Of a stretch of DNA of 64,000 nucleotides, positions 25,511-34,172 are shown in pieces; positions within the stretch are counted from its first letter, which is position 1, and each line of letters opens with the position of its first letter. The stretch covers positions 62,001 through 126,000 of the forward strand of contig NZ_LXEP01000020.1 of assembly GCF_001654835.1 (NCBI RefSeq), read 5' to 3'. Under the pieces are notes generated by a model, which did not search any database, had not been told where the DNA came from, and saw only the letters and a list, made by a program, of their open reading frames with translations. This DNA comes from Buttiauxella gaviniae ATCC 51604. GTDB lineage: Bacteria > Pseudomonadota > Gammaproteobacteria > Enterobacterales > Enterobacteriaceae. The position numbers and the translations under genes were made by a program.

Positions 25511-25535
25511 AGCCCCGCGATGCGGGGCTTTTTTT
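25511..25535 (+). terminator. Intrinsic terminator of uspA
   Basis: AGCCCCGC-ga-tGCGGGGCT followed by seven T gives a compact GC-rich hairpin about 50 bases after the uspA stop. It lies between convergent uspA and rsmJ. In E. coli the peptide transporter gene dtpB lies between these two genes, but here the gap is only 82 bases. Confidence 0.95.
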
Positions 25536-25541
25536 GATGCT

Positions 25542-26294
25542 TTAAACTGCCGTACCCGAATAAATATCAAAACGGTGGCCTTTGGTGACCACAGCGTTAT
25601 GCGTTTCCACACCACCGAGCGGTGGCGCGTAGTCCGGGCGTTTCACAACCACACGCTTTGTCGCCAGTTTTTGCGCAGGCAACAGCAAACCATCTGCATC
25701 TTCGTCCGGCCCCACCAGCGACTGAAACACACGCATTTCCTTCTTCACCAGCGCGCTTTTCTGCTTATGCGGGAACATCGGGTCGAGATAAACCACTTCC
25801 GGGCGCGGTGTAATATCGCTTAACGCCGTCAGGCTGGACGCGTGAATCAACTGCAAGCGTTCCTGCAACCAGCCGCCGATTTCTGTATCCTGGTAACCAC
25901 GGCGCAAGCCGTCATCGAGCAAAGCCGCAACCACCGGGTTACGCTCTAACATTCGCACCCGGCAGCCCACAGACGCCAGCACAAACGCATCACGCCCAAG
26001 CCCGGCTGTGGCATCCACGACACTCGGCAAATAGCCGCTTTTGATGCCAACCGCTTTTGCTACCGCTTCGCCACGCCCGCCGCCAAACTTGCGGCGATGC
26101 GCCATCGCACCCGAAACAAAATCGACAAAAATGCCACCGAGTTTTGGCTCGTCGCGCTTACGCAATTCCAGATGGTCAGGCGTTAACACCAGCGCCATCA
26201 GCGAGTCTTCATCGTGCTCAAGACCCCAGCGTTCGCTCAAAAGTGATAAGGCGCCGGAGTCGGCGCCTGATTCAGTTAGTAAACAGATTTTCAC
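25542..26294 (-). CDS. rsmJ: 16S rRNA (guanine1516-N2)-methyltransferase
   Basis: This 250-residue SAM-dependent methyltransferase matches E. coli RsmJ (YhiQ) in length and sequence and modifies G1516 of 16S rRNA. The SAM motif [19 protein letters not shown] lies at about residues 90-108, and the catalytic-type motif [13 protein letters not shown] follows. It starts 8 bases after the prlC stop and is likely co-transcribed with it. The start [10 protein letters not shown] agrees with the family. Confidence 0.96.
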   Translation of the reverse strand: MKICLLTESGADSGALSLLSERWGLEHDEDSLMALVLTPDHLELRKRDEPKLGGIFVDFVSGAMAHRRKFGGGRGEAVAKAVGIKSGYLPSVVDATAGLGRDAFVLASVGCRVRMLERNPVVAALLDDGLRRGYQDTEIGGWLQERLQLIHASSLTALSDITPRPEVVYLDPMFPHKQKSALVKKEMRVFQSLVGPDEDADGLLLPAQKLATKRVVVKRPDYAPPLGGVETHNAVVTKGHRFDIYSGTAV

Positions 26295-26302
26295 AGAATG
26301 AC

Positions 26303-28345
26303 TTAGCCCTTGATACCGTAATGAGCCAGCATCGCATCGAGCTGAGGCTCGCGGCCACGGAAGCGTTTGAACAGCTCCATTGGCTCTTCTGAACCGCCAC
26401 GGGTCAGGATGTTATCAAGGAATGACTGGCCGGTTTCGCGGTTGAAAATACCCTCTTCTTCAAAGCGCGAGAACGCATCGGCTGCCAGCACATCGGCCCA
26501 CAGGTAGCTGTAGTAACCCGCTGCATAACCACCTGCAAAGATGTGGCTGAAGGCGTGTGGGAAACGGCCCCATTTTGGTGATGGCACAACCGCAACCAGC
26601 TTCTTGATTTCATACAGAGTTTCCAGCACTTTCGCGCCTTGCTCCGGGTTGAATTCAGCATGCAGGCGGAAGTCGAACAGGCCGAACTCCAGCTGACGCA
26701 GAATAAACAGCGCCGCCTGGTAGTTTTTCGCCGCCAGCATTTTATCCAGCAATTCTTTTGGCAACGGTTCACCCGTTTCAAAATGGCCGGAGATAAACGC
26801 CAGTGCATCCGGCTCCCAGCACCAGTTTTCCATAAACTGGCTTGGCAGTTCGACCGCATCCCACGGCACACCGTTAATGCCAGAAACACCCGCCGTTTCG
26901 ACTTTAGTCAGCATGTGGTGCAAGCCGTGGCCGAACTCATGGAACAGCGTGATCACTTCATCATGAGTAAACAGTGCAGGTTTGCCATTTACAGGGCGGT
27001 TAAAGTTACAAGTCAGGTAAGCGACAGGTTTTTGCAGCGAACCGTCAGCTTTACGCATCTGGCCTACGCAGTCGTCCATCCACGCCCCACCGCGTTTGTT
27101 TTCACGCGCATAGAGGTCGAGATAGAAGCTGCCGCGCAACTCGCCTTTCTCGTCATACAGCTCGAAGAAACGCACATCCGAATGCCAGACATCGATGTCT
27201 TTACGCTCTTTCGCGGTGATACCGTAAATGCGTTTTACCACTTCAAACAGACCGTTTACCGCGCGGTCTTCCGGGAAGTACGGACGCAGTTGCTCATCGC
27301 TGATGCTGTACAGATGCTGTTTCTGTTTTTCGCTGTAATAGGTGATATCCCACGGTTCCAGCTCGGTGACGTTAAATTCTTTTTGGGTGAATGCACGCAG
27401 TTGCGCCAGCTCCGCTTCGCCCTGTGGACGCGCACGTTTCGCCAGATCGGTTAAGAACTCCAGAACCTGCTGCGGGTTTTCTGCCATTTTAGTGGCGAGA
27501 GATTTTTCCGCATAGTTACCAAAGCCCAGCAGCTCTGCCAGCTCGTGGCGCAGTGCCAGAATCTCTTCCATCACCGGGGTGTTATCCCATTTGCCTGCGT
27601 TCGGGCCTTGATCGGAGGCGCGAGTGGCATAAGCGCGATACATCTCTTCACGCAGTTCGCGGTTGTCGCAGTAAGTGAGTACTGGCAAATAGCTTGGAAT
27701 ATCCAGCGTCAGCAGCCAGCCATCTTGCTCTTTAGCTTCCGCCTGAGCACGTGCAGCGGCCAGAGCGCTTTCCGGCATACCCGAAAGCTGTGCCTCGTCT
27801 GTAATCAGTTTCGTCCAGCCCTGGGTCGCATCCAGCACGTTGTTGCTGTAGGTCGATCCCAGTTCAGACAAGCGCGCAGCGATTTCGCCGTAACGCTTCT
27901 GTTTTTCTTCCGGCAAACCAATGCCAGAGAGCTCGAAATCACGCAGCGCGTTATCGACGGCCTTTTTCTCAGCAACGCTGAGATCGGCATAAAACGCACC
28001 ATCGCGCAGGTCGCGATACGCCTGATACAGCCCTTCGTTCTGCCCAACCCAAGTGCTGTATTCAGACAGCAGCGGCAGCGTTTGCTCATAGGCTTCACGC
28101 AGTTCTGCGCTGTTTTGTACCGAATTCAGGTGGCTGACCGGGGAGAAAATACGCCCCAGACGGTCGTCCACTTCAGCCAGCGGCTGGCAAAGATTATCCC
28201 AGTTATAAGGCGCACCCTGTGCTACCACGCTTTCGACTTTCGCACGGCAATCATCCAGCGCTTGCTGCACGGCAGGGACGATATGTTCAGGTTTGAGAGA
28301 GGAAAACGGCGGCAGGTCGAAAGGCGTTAACAATGGATTGGTCAT
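26303..28345 (-). CDS. prlC: Oligopeptidase A (M3 family zinc metallopeptidase)
   Basis: This 680-residue cytoplasmic oligopeptidase degrades signal peptides and other short peptides. The zinc site [11 protein letters not shown] (HExxH) is intact, and the downstream third ligand region ([10 protein letters not shown]) is present. The frame is open to 28579, but [15 protein letters not shown] at 28345 gives the length and N-terminus of E. coli PrlC/OpdA. A sigma-32-like promoter lies 65-95 bases upstream, matching the heat-shock control known for this gene in E. coli. rsmJ follows in the same operon. Confidence 0.97.
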   Translation of the reverse strand: MTNPLLTPFDLPPFSSLKPEHIVPAVQQALDDCRAKVESVVAQGAPYNWDNLCQPLAEVDDRLGRIFSPVSHLNSVQNSAELREAYEQTLPLLSEYSTWVGQNEGLYQAYRDLRDGAFYADLSVAEKKAVDNALRDFELSGIGLPEEKQKRYGEIAARLSELGSTYSNNVLDATQGWTKLITDEAQLSGMPESALAAARAQAEAKEQDGWLLTLDIPSYLPVLTYCDNRELREEMYRAYATRASDQGPNAGKWDNTPVMEEILALRHELAELLGFGNYAEKSLATKMAENPQQVLEFLTDLAKRARPQGEAELAQLRAFTQKEFNVTELEPWDITYYSEKQKQHLYSISDEQLRPYFPEDRAVNGLFEVVKRIYGITAKERKDIDVWHSDVRFFELYDEKGELRGSFYLDLYARENKRGGAWMDDCVGQMRKADGSLQKPVAYLTCNFNRPVNGKPALFTHDEVITLFHEFGHGLHHMLTKVETAGVSGINGVPWDAVELPSQFMENWCWEPDALAFISGHFETGEPLPKELLDKMLAAKNYQAALFILRQLEFGLFDFRLHAEFNPEQGAKVLETLYEIKKLVAVVPSPKWGRFPHAFSHIFAGGYAAGYYSYLWADVLAADAFSRFEEEGIFNRETGQSFLDNILTRGGSEEPMELFKRFRGREPQLDAMLAHYGIKG

Positions 28346-28409
28346 AAGCGCGGTTCCTGATATCTGAGAAGTGGAGCGCGGCTCGCGCGCTACAAAAGCA
28401 ATCTTATTA

Positions 28410-28439
28410 AGATGAGGCTTAGTGTAGTTAATTTCAATG
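28410..28439 (-). promoter_or_regulatory. Sigma-32-like (heat shock) promoter of prlC
   Basis: On the minus strand CATTGAAA (28432-28439) is followed after 14 bases by CCTCATCT (28410-28417), resembling the RpoH consensus CTTGAAA-N13/17-CCCCATnT. It is placed 65 bases before the prlC start. prlC is heat-inducible in E. coli, which supports the reading. Match quality is good but not perfect. Confidence 0.55.
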
Positions 28440-28513
28440 CCAGGCACGAAGCATAAGGCTGTATACTGTGCAGAATAGTTGTTCTTCTTTTGTCTTTGGA
28501 AACCCTTCAAGCC

Positions 28514-29356
28514 ATGCTCAGTTATCGCCACAGCTTTCACGCCGGCAACCACGCCGACGTACTGAAACACACCGTTCAAAGTCTGATTATTGAATCCTTA
28601 AAAGAGAAGGATAAGCCTTTTCTGTATCTGGATACTCATGCAGGCGCAGGCCGATACAAACTGAGCAGCGAACATGCTGAGCGCACGGGTGAATATCTCG
28701 AAGGGATCGGCCGCATCTGGCAACACGATGATTTGCCAGCGGAACTTGAGCCGTATATCAATGCGGTTAAAGCTTATAACCATAGCGGCCAGCTGCGTTA
28801 CTACCCAGGCTCTCCGCTGATTGCACGCCACCTTCTGCGCGAGCAAGACAGCCTGCAACTGACCGAATTGCACCCGTCTGATTTCCCACTGCTGCGCTCT
28901 GAATTCCAGAAAGACAACCGCGCACGCGTTGAACGCGCTGACGGTTATACCCAACTGAAATCAAAACTGCCGCCGGTTTCCCGTCGTGGTCTGATTCTTA
29001 TCGACCCGCCGTATGAAATTAAAACCGACTACCAGGCTGTAGTTACTGGTATCAACGATGGCTACAAACGTTTTGCAACAGGCACGTATGCGCTGTGGTA
29101 TCCGGTAGTTATGCGCCAGCAGATCAAACGTATGCTGCGCGAGCTGGAAGAAACCGGCATTCGCCGTATTTTACAAATTGAGCTGGCGGTACTTCCGGAC
29201 AGTGACCGCCGTGGTATGACTGCTTCTGGCATGATTGTTATCAACCCACCGTGGAAGCTGGAACAGCAAATGGCTAATGTACTGCCTTGGCTGCATAAAA
29301 CACTGGTTCCATCAGGCAACGGTTCGACTACGCTGAGCTGGGTTGTGCCTGAGTAA
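28514..29356 (+). CDS. rlmJ: 23S rRNA (adenine2030-N6)-methyltransferase
   Basis: This 280-residue enzyme methylates A2030 of 23S rRNA. The SAM site region LDTHAGAGRY and the N6-adenine methyltransferase motif DPPYE are visible, together with the RlmJ N-terminus MLSYRHSFHAGNHADVLKH. The open frame begins at 28490 but the conserved start is at 28514, giving exactly the E. coli length of 280. It is divergent from prlC and precedes gor by 91 bases. Confidence 0.96.
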   Translation: MLSYRHSFHAGNHADVLKHTVQSLIIESLKEKDKPFLYLDTHAGAGRYKLSSEHAERTGEYLEGIGRIWQHDDLPAELEPYINAVKAYNHSGQLRYYPGSPLIARHLLREQDSLQLTELHPSDFPLLRSEFQKDNRARVERADGYTQLKSKLPPVSRRGLILIDPPYEIKTDYQAVVTGINDGYKRFATGTYALWYPVVMRQQIKRMLRELEETGIRRILQIELAVLPDSDRRGMTASGMIVINPPWKLEQQMANVLPWLHKTLVPSGNGSTTLSWVVPE

Positions 29357-29447
29357 TAGCTATCAGAGACATCGGTGGAACCTTTGCTCTAAAATTTCTC
29401 GGCGCGCTACAATCGCGCATATTTTTTCGACTCATTAGGGAAACATT

Positions 29448-30800
29448 ATGACCAAACATTATGACTACCTCGCCATTGGCGGCGGCAGCGGCGGTATTGC
29501 CTCCATTAACCGTGCTGCGATGTATGGGAAGAAGTGCGCGCTGATTGAAGCGAAAGAGTTAGGCGGCACCTGCGTTAACGTGGGTTGCGTACCGAAAAAA
29601 GTGATGTGGCATGCGGCGCAAATCGCAGAAGCTATCCACAACTACGGCCCGGATTACGGTTTTGACACCACAGTGAATAAGTTCGACTGGGACAAACTGA
29701 TTGCCAGCCGTACCGCGTATATCGACCGTATCCACACCTCTTATGACAATGTGCTGGGTAAAAACAACGTTGACGTCATTCGTGGCTTTGCCAAGTTTGT
29801 CGATGCGCACACGGTTGAAGTAAATGGCGAAACCATCACCGCAGACCACATCCTGATTGCCACCGGTGGCCGCCCAAGCCGCCCGTCAATTCCAGGCGCT
29901 GAATATGGTATTGATTCTGATGGCTTCTTCGCACTGCCTGCTTTGCCAAAACGCATAGCGGTTGTGGGTGCAGGTTACATCGCGGTTGAAATCGCAGGCG
30001 TGGTTAACGCGCTGGGTTCAGAAACCCATCTGTTCGTGCGCCAGCATGCGCCGCTGCGTACTTTCGACCCACTGATTGTGGAAACCCTGTTGGAAGTGAT
30101 TAACACCGAAGGCCCAACGCTGCACACGCAAGCGGTGCCGAAAGCGGTGGTTAAAAATGCCGATGGCAGTCTGACGCTGCAACTGGAAGATGGCCGCTCT
30201 GAAACGGTGGATTGCCTGATTTGGGCGATTGGCCGCCAGCCAGAAACCGACAACTTCAACCTGGCGGCAACCGGTGTGAAAACCAATGCCAAAGGCTACA
30301 TTGAAGTCGATAAATTCCAGAACACCAGCGTGCCGGGCATTTATGCCGTGGGCGATAACACCGGTGCTGTAGAACTGACACCTGTCGCAGTTGCAGCGGG
30401 TCGTCGCCTGTCTGAACGCCTGTTTAACAACAAGCCTGACGAGCATCTCGATTACAGCAACGTGCCAACCGTGGTATTCAGCCACCCGCCAATCGGCACG
30501 GTCGGTTTAACCGAGCCACAAGCGCGTGAGCAGTACGGCGACGATAACGTGAAAGTGTATAAATCATCTTTCACCGCGATGTACACCGCAGTGACTTCGC
30601 ACCGCCAGCCATGCCGCATGAAACTGGTGTGCGCCGGCCCGGATGAGAAGATTGTCGGTATTCACGGCATTGGTTATGGGATGGATGAAATGCTGCAAGG
30701 CTTTGCGGTGGCACTGAAAATGGGCGCAACCAAGAAAGACTTTGATAACACCGTGGCAATTCACCCAACCGGATCTGAAGAATTCGTTACCATGAGATAA
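29448..30800 (+). CDS. gor: Glutathione reductase (NADPH)
   Basis: This 450-residue flavoenzyme keeps glutathione reduced. The N-terminal FAD motif [14 protein letters not shown], the redox-active pair in [13 protein letters not shown] (Cys about 42 and 47), the NADPH motif [11 protein letters not shown] with the NADPH-selecting Arg residues in [12 protein letters not shown], and the C-terminal catalytic HPTGSEEF are all intact. Length equals E. coli Gor. GGGAAA precedes the start and a terminator follows the stop. Downstream of gor the E. coli gene order is lost until yhjC. Confidence 0.98.
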   Translation: MTKHYDYLAIGGGSGGIASINRAAMYGKKCALIEAKELGGTCVNVGCVPKKVMWHAAQIAEAIHNYGPDYGFDTTVNKFDWDKLIASRTAYIDRIHTSYDNVLGKNNVDVIRGFAKFVDAHTVEVNGETITADHILIATGGRPSRPSIPGAEYGIDSDGFFALPALPKRIAVVGAGYIAVEIAGVVNALGSETHLFVRQHAPLRTFDPLIVETLLEVINTEGPTLHTQAVPKAVVKNADGSLTLQLEDGRSETVDCLIWAIGRQPETDNFNLAATGVKTNAKGYIEVDKFQNTSVPGIYAVGDNTGAVELTPVAVAAGRRLSERLFNNKPDEHLDYSNVPTVVFSHPPIGTVGLTEPQAREQYGDDNVKVYKSSFTAMYTAVTSHRQPCRMKLVCAGPDEKIVGIHGIGYGMDEMLQGFAVALKMGATKKDFDNTVAIHPTGSEEFVTMR

Positions 30801-30825
30801 CTAATCTCGAAGTCATCGAATCTTA

Positions 30826-30857
30826 AAAAACTGACTGTAACAGGTCAGTTTTTTTAT
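30826..30857 (+). terminator. Intrinsic terminator of gor
   Basis: AACTGAC (30829-30835) pairs with GTCAGTT (30844-30850), with A-rich bases before it and seven T after it. The loop is eight bases. It lies about 30 bases after the gor stop codon and separates gor from the accessory block. Confidence 0.88.
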
Positions 30858-31060
30858 GTGTTTTTTCCAGGAACACTATTCAGTTAAAAGTTGATTCATT
30901 GCGGTTTCAAGCCATCGGAACGCTTGTTTTTGCCACTCCTTGAATGATTTACGTAGGTTATAGTAATGAAATGTAACTATACATAAATCATATTGTATAC
31001 CCATATTATTATTGGTAGTTTGATTAACAGGAAAAACACAGCATAAACAAAGGGATAATA

Positions 31061-31513
31061 ATGAAAAAGGTACTCGGTATTGTCGGTTCACTGCTTCTTG
31101 TTTCAGGCTCTGCAATGGCTACCACAGCGCCTGACTGCGTCAAAGTGGACAAAGCGCAGATCGAAGGGTTGTTTGATAAATGGAACGATTCCCTGCAAAC
31201 CGGCGATGCTAAAAAAGTAGCAAATAATTATCTGAGCGATGCCGTATTGCTGCCGACTGTTTCCAATAAAGTCCGCCTGACTGACGCCGAGCGAGTTGAT
31301 TATTTCGAGCACTTCTTAGAGAAGAAGCCGTTTGGCAAAATTGACAGCCGTACTGTGCGACTGGGTTGTAATAAAGCGGTAGATGCCGGGACTTACACCT
31401 TCACCTTCGCTGATAAATCCAAAGTCTCAGCGCGTTATACCTTCACTTACGCGTGGGATGGTAAAGAGTGGAAAATCTCTACCCACCACTCTTCTGCGAT
31501 GCCAGAAGCATAA
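31061..31513 (+). CDS. Secreted SnoaL-like / CaMKII-association-domain protein
   Basis: This 150-residue protein has a signal peptide of about 20 residues (ending GSAMA, then TTAPDC). The mature part has the SnoaL-like cone fold: FDKWNDSLQTGDAKKVANNYLSDAVLLPTVSNKVR and the terminal strands TYTFTFADKSKVSARYTFTYAWDGKEWKISTHHSSAMP are typical of CaMKII association-domain (DUF4440-like) exported proteins. Two Cys (about residues 26 and 103) may form a disulfide in the periplasm. No catalytic role is known. It is monocistronic between gor and a terminator. Confidence 0.8.
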   Translation: MKKVLGIVGSLLLVSGSAMATTAPDCVKVDKAQIEGLFDKWNDSLQTGDAKKVANNYLSDAVLLPTVSNKVRLTDAERVDYFEHFLEKKPFGKIDSRTVRLGCNKAVDAGTYTFTFADKSKVSARYTFTYAWDGKEWKISTHHSSAMPEA

Positions 31514-31833
31514 AAACGGGTAGATAGTCCCGCCAGTATTTCAGTTGAAGCCTCCGCCATGCGGGGGCTTTTTCTTTGCGTGATCATTCAAAAAATAATG
31601 AAAGATGAAAGAATTTGCAGCAAAGAAAAGAAATAAAGCTCTAATAATCAAAAATGCTAACTCATTAATTTTCATATATATATGAGATGAAATTAAAGGA
31701 AGTGCAAATAAAAATATAATTTAATTTATTTGCTTACATTTAGACGTAACTGGCAGAACTATACTATAAATCTTATGACCGTTTGAATTGAGATATTCAT
31801 TTCGCACATTGTTTACCCCCTAGGATTTACCTC
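31514..31833. other. AT-rich intergenic region without genes
   Basis: These 320 bases hold the terminator of the upstream gene (31548-31575) and then a strongly AT-rich stretch with TATATATATG near 31675. I find no open frame with a ribosome binding site and no convincing structured RNA. The promoter for the small secreted protein at 31834 must lie in its right half. Confidence 0.6.
31548..31575 (+). terminator. Intrinsic terminator after the SnoaL-like gene
   Basis: AAGCCTCCGC-catg-CGGGGGCTT forms a stem with one mismatch, followed by TTTTTCTTT. It lies about 35 bases after the stop codon at 31513. Confidence 0.88.
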
Positions 31834-32097
31834 ATGAATAATAAATCATCGACACTATTGGGTGTTCTGGCTGGTGTAATTCTGCTGTCGACTTTTTCTA
31901 TCAGCAATGCCAATGCCACTCAACAAGGCCAGCAACGACGCGAAGCGCGCGACACTCGCCAGGATACTCGTGAGGACTCTCGCCACGAGAAGCGTGAATG
32001 CGTTACAAGTGATGATAAAAGCAATCACGATTGCCGCCAGGACAAACGTCAGAATAAACAGAATGGCCGTGAAGAAGCTCGCGATATTAAATATTAA
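31834..32097 (+). CDS. Small exported Arg/Gln/Asp-rich protein
   Basis: I do not recognise a named family for this 87-residue protein. It has a clear signal peptide (hydrophobic LLGVLAGVILLSTFSISNANA). The mature part is extremely hydrophilic with the repeating pattern ARDTRQDTREDSRHEKRE and RQDKRQNKQNGREEARD, so a charged helix or disordered chain is likely. Two Cys (CVTSDDKSNHDC) are spaced to form a small disulfide loop. It lies 80 bases upstream of a glycine-zipper protein in the same direction. A periplasmic stress or envelope role is plausible but unproven. Confidence 0.72.
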   Translation: MNNKSSTLLGVLAGVILLSTFSISNANATQQGQQRREARDTRQDTREDSRHEKRECVTSDDKSNHDCRQDKRQNKQNGREEARDIKY

Positions 32098-32177
32098 ACA
32101 GATCGTTATCTATTCAGAATAGAATATTTGTTAGGCGCATAACATTGTGTATCTTTATGTCCAGGAGGACTCTTTTT

Positions 32178-32510
32178 TTGAAAAAATATATCCCAGGCTT
32201 GTTACTTTTAACCTTCGCATTTTCAGGTAATGTATTTGCTATTGATAAAACATCTGGCGGTGCATTAGCCGGTGCTGCAATTGGTGCAGCAACAGGCAAA
32301 GACGTGAAAAGTACGGTAGGTGGTGCAGTTATCGGTGGTGGTACCGGAGCCATGTTTAAACACGGAAAAACAGGTAAGGCCGCTCGAACTGGTGGTGCAA
32401 TTGGTGCCGCAGTGGGGGGTGTTGCTGCAGCGGCAACCGGCAACAGCGTGCTAAAAGGTGCCGCAGTTGGTGCTGGCGGTGGCGCTCTGATTGGTGAAGC
32501 GACGCATTAA
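32178..32510 (+). CDS. Glycine-zipper exported protein (TTG start)
   Basis: This is a protein of about 110 residues. AGGAGG at 32163-32168 is 9 bases before TTG 32178, which gives MKKYIPGLLLLTFAFSGNVFA, a proper signal peptide. The ATG further upstream at 32145 gives a poor N-terminus and no SD, so TTG is preferred. The mature part is a run of GxxxG-type glycine zippers (GGALAGAAIGAATG, GGAVIGGGTGAMF, GGAIGAAVGGVAAAATG, GAAVGAGGGALIGE) as in SlyB/YMGG-like envelope proteins. It may insert in a membrane. Its size suggests a periplasmic or outer-membrane location. Confidence 0.78.
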   Translation: MKKYIPGLLLLTFAFSGNVFAIDKTSGGALAGAAIGAATGKDVKSTVGGAVIGGGTGAMFKHGKTGKAARTGGAIGAAVGGVAAAATGNSVLKGAAVGAGGGALIGEATH

Positions 32511-32536
32511 TGCACTGTTTGTCTAAGAGAATATTC

Positions 32537-32571
32537 AAAAATCCCGGCATCGTTAGATGCCGGGATTTTTA
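32537..32571. terminator. Bidirectional terminator between glycine-zipper gene and LacI regulator
   Basis: AAAAATCCCGGCAT (32537-32550) and ATGCCGGGATTTTT (32557-32570) form a 14-bp perfect inverted repeat with a six-base loop, with A-rich and T-rich arms on opposite strands. It can terminate both the plus-strand glycine-zipper gene and the minus-strand lacI-type gene. Confidence 0.93.
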
Positions 32572-32593
32572 GTTTCTGGTCTTTGTAGAAAGT

Positions 32594-33553
32594 TTACTTT
32601 CTACCGGCCATGTCAGGAATAATCAGATCCCCACGCAGCACGTTCGAACCCAGCGCATTTTTGGTTTTCTCGGTCAGCCACGCAACAATTCTTGCCGCCA
32701 TCGCATCCATGGAATACTCAATGGCCGGAATAGTCGGAATGCCTGGCAAATGCAGTGACCCGGCGAGGCTAAACACCATAATGTCTTTCGGCACGGATTT
32801 ATTAAACGCCTGCAACTGCGGAATAATGCGCTGCGCTTCTTGCTCGTCGGCCACCAGTAACGCGTTGAAATTCAGCGTGGTGCTGTTATTGAGCAGCACT
32901 TGCAGCGCAACCGACGAAGAGGTTGAGTCCATAAAAATCAGGTTACGGTTAAACGGCAAGAAATTGTTTTCCAGCGCACGTTTGTAACCCAGCAGGATTT
33001 GGTCAACGGAACCGCATGAGTCAGGGTTAATCACGGCAATCTGCCTTCTCCCCTGTTTAATCAGGTAATTACAGGCAGTTTCCGCAGCAAATGCGTGATC
33101 AAACTGAATGCTGTTGCTGGAGTCGACATCCACACAATCCACCAGAATGACATTCTCATGGCTGATATTGAGCGGGAAACGGGCACCGATAACCAGCACG
33201 TCATCGCACAGGCCGCAGGTCAGCTCATCAAGCGCGTGCAACACCTCGGTTTTGCTATTGGCAAAACGCAGCAACAGGTGTTTTTGATGCTGGCTAAGGT
33301 GTTTCTCCAGCGCGTACAGGTAACCCGTGGTCTGGTTAATATTGTCCTGCGCACAAATCACGCCAATACAGCCCGTTGACTGGCTAAGTAAGGATTGCGC
33401 GATAACATTCGGCCGGTAATGCAACTCTTCCACCGCTTTAAGCACAGCCAGACGGCTTGCTTCTTTCACCCCACGAGATCCACTCAATACCCGAGATACT
33501 GTGGCTTTAGACACCCCAGCTAAACGCGATACATCATTGATTGTAGACATCAT
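32594..33553 (-). CDS. LacI-family transcriptional regulator of the adjacent PTS operon
   Basis: This 319-residue regulator has a LacI-type HTH at the N-terminus (STINDVSRLAGVSKATVSRVLSGS, hinge ...YRPNVIAQSL) and a periplasmic-binding-protein-like effector domain. The second ATG (33550) is also possible. It is divergent from the PTS operon, and two matching palindromes in the intervening region (33648-33665 and 33774-33791) contain GGAAA...TTTCC half-sites with a central CG, as expected for LacI-family operators. The inducer is likely a sugar or sugar phosphate handled by the PTS. It may act as autorepressor too. Confidence 0.9.
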   Translation of the reverse strand: MMSTINDVSRLAGVSKATVSRVLSGSRGVKEASRLAVLKAVEELHYRPNVIAQSLLSQSTGCIGVICAQDNINQTTGYLYALEKHLSQHQKHLLLRFANSKTEVLHALDELTCGLCDDVLVIGARFPLNISHENVILVDCVDVDSSNSIQFDHAFAAETACNYLIKQGRRQIAVINPDSCGSVDQILLGYKRALENNFLPFNRNLIFMDSTSSSVALQVLLNNSTTLNFNALLVADEQEAQRIIPQLQAFNKSVPKDIMVFSLAGSLHLPGIPTIPAIEYSMDAMAARIVAWLTEKTKNALGSNVLRGDLIIPDMAGRK

Positions 33554-33647
33554 TTTCCTTTATCAGGCTCTGGCTTATGCCTGTCATCCTAAATACAGCC
33601 CTGGCTCACATTCTAACCAGTTTTAAGTATAGTCGTTTCGGTTTTCT

Positions 33648-33665
33648 ATGGAAACCGATTTTCCG
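33648..33665. promoter_or_regulatory. LacI-family operator candidate, site 1 (near regulator gene)
   Basis: ATGGAAACCGATTTTCCG shares the ten-base half ATGGAAACCG with site 2 read in the reverse direction. It lies 95-112 bases upstream of the regulator start, next to an overlapping dyad TCGGTTTTC-tat-GGAAACCGA (33638-33658). Confidence 0.65.
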
Positions 33666-33741
33666 CATGATGTCCAAACCGCATCTCAACCAGATAATTT
33701 TGTGATGACGATCCAATAAGCAAAGCCTATAAACGCTGGAT

Positions 33742-33757
33742 GTTGATGAGTATCACA
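33742..33757. promoter_or_regulatory. CRP-like site in the PTS control region
   Basis: GTTGA-TGAGTA-TCACA matches eight of ten core bases of TGTGA-N6-TCACA. It lies between the two LacI-type operators, 89-104 bases before the first PTS gene. Catabolite control of a PTS operon is expected, but the match is modest. Confidence 0.4.
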
Positions 33758-33773
33758 GATCGGTTGGCTGCGG

Positions 33774-33791
33774 ATGGAAAACGGTTTCCAT
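33774..33791. promoter_or_regulatory. LacI-family operator candidate, site 2 (near PTS genes)
   Basis: ATGGAAAACGGTTTCCAT is an 18-base palindrome with a central CG, typical of LacI-family operators. Its centre lies 126 bases from the centre of site 1, about twelve helical turns, which would favour DNA looping. It is 55-72 bases upstream of the first PTS gene start. Confidence 0.75.
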
Positions 33792-33845
33792 AAAGTATCA
33801 AATCATTTCCGCAATACTTTATTTACATTTTGAGGATGAGTGTTA

Positions 33846-34160
33846 ATGGTCAAGATCATGTTGTGTTGTTCTGCCGGAATGTCCACCAGCCTGCTGGTCA
33901 GAAAGATGCTGAGTGTAGCGGAAGAGCGAGGAATGCCTGTTGAAATAGAGGCTTACGGTGTCGCTGAATTTGACGTGCAGTTTCCGCGCTACCAGGTGGT
34001 GCTGCTCGGGCCGCAAGTGAAATATATGTTAAGTACGCTTTCAGAAAAGACCGCCTCTCACGGCATTCCCGTTCAAGCCATCGATATGATGGATTACGGC
34101 ATGCAACGTGGCGATAAGGTGTTGGATTATGCTCTGTCGCTTATCGAAGCGGCTCACTAA
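33846..34160 (+). CDS. PTS lactose/cellobiose-type EIIB subunit
   Basis: This is a protein of about 104 residues. The phospho-accepting Cys lies in IMLCCSAGMSTSLLVRKM (second Cys, about residue 8), as in ChbB/CelA. The chosen ATG (33846) has GAGG upstream at a suitable distance. A GTG at 33840 is an alternative that adds two residues. EIIB passes phosphate from EIIA to the sugar carried by EIIC. It is the first gene of the operon EIIB-EIIC-EIIA-porin, 12 bases before EIIC. Confidence 0.93.
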   Translation: MVKIMLCCSAGMSTSLLVRKMLSVAEERGMPVEIEAYGVAEFDVQFPRYQVVLLGPQVKYMLSTLSEKTASHGIPVQAIDMMDYGMQRGDKVLDYALSLIEAAH

Positions 34161-34172
34161 AAGGGTGTTCAT

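Noticed and set aside
26639-27454. Long plus-strand frame (271 residues) opposite prlC
   Set aside because: prlC on the other strand is unmistakable with the HEFGH site. The frame is a by-product of codon bias in a highly expressed gene.
27545-28330. Plus-strand 261-residue frame opposite prlC
   Set aside because: It has no conserved features, and its antisense strand encodes the conserved N-terminal half of oligopeptidase A.
30876-31115. Minus-strand 79-residue frame upstream of the SnoaL-like gene
   Set aside because: It overlaps the start of a well-supported secreted protein, has no ribosome binding site, and its start lies inside that gene's signal peptide region.
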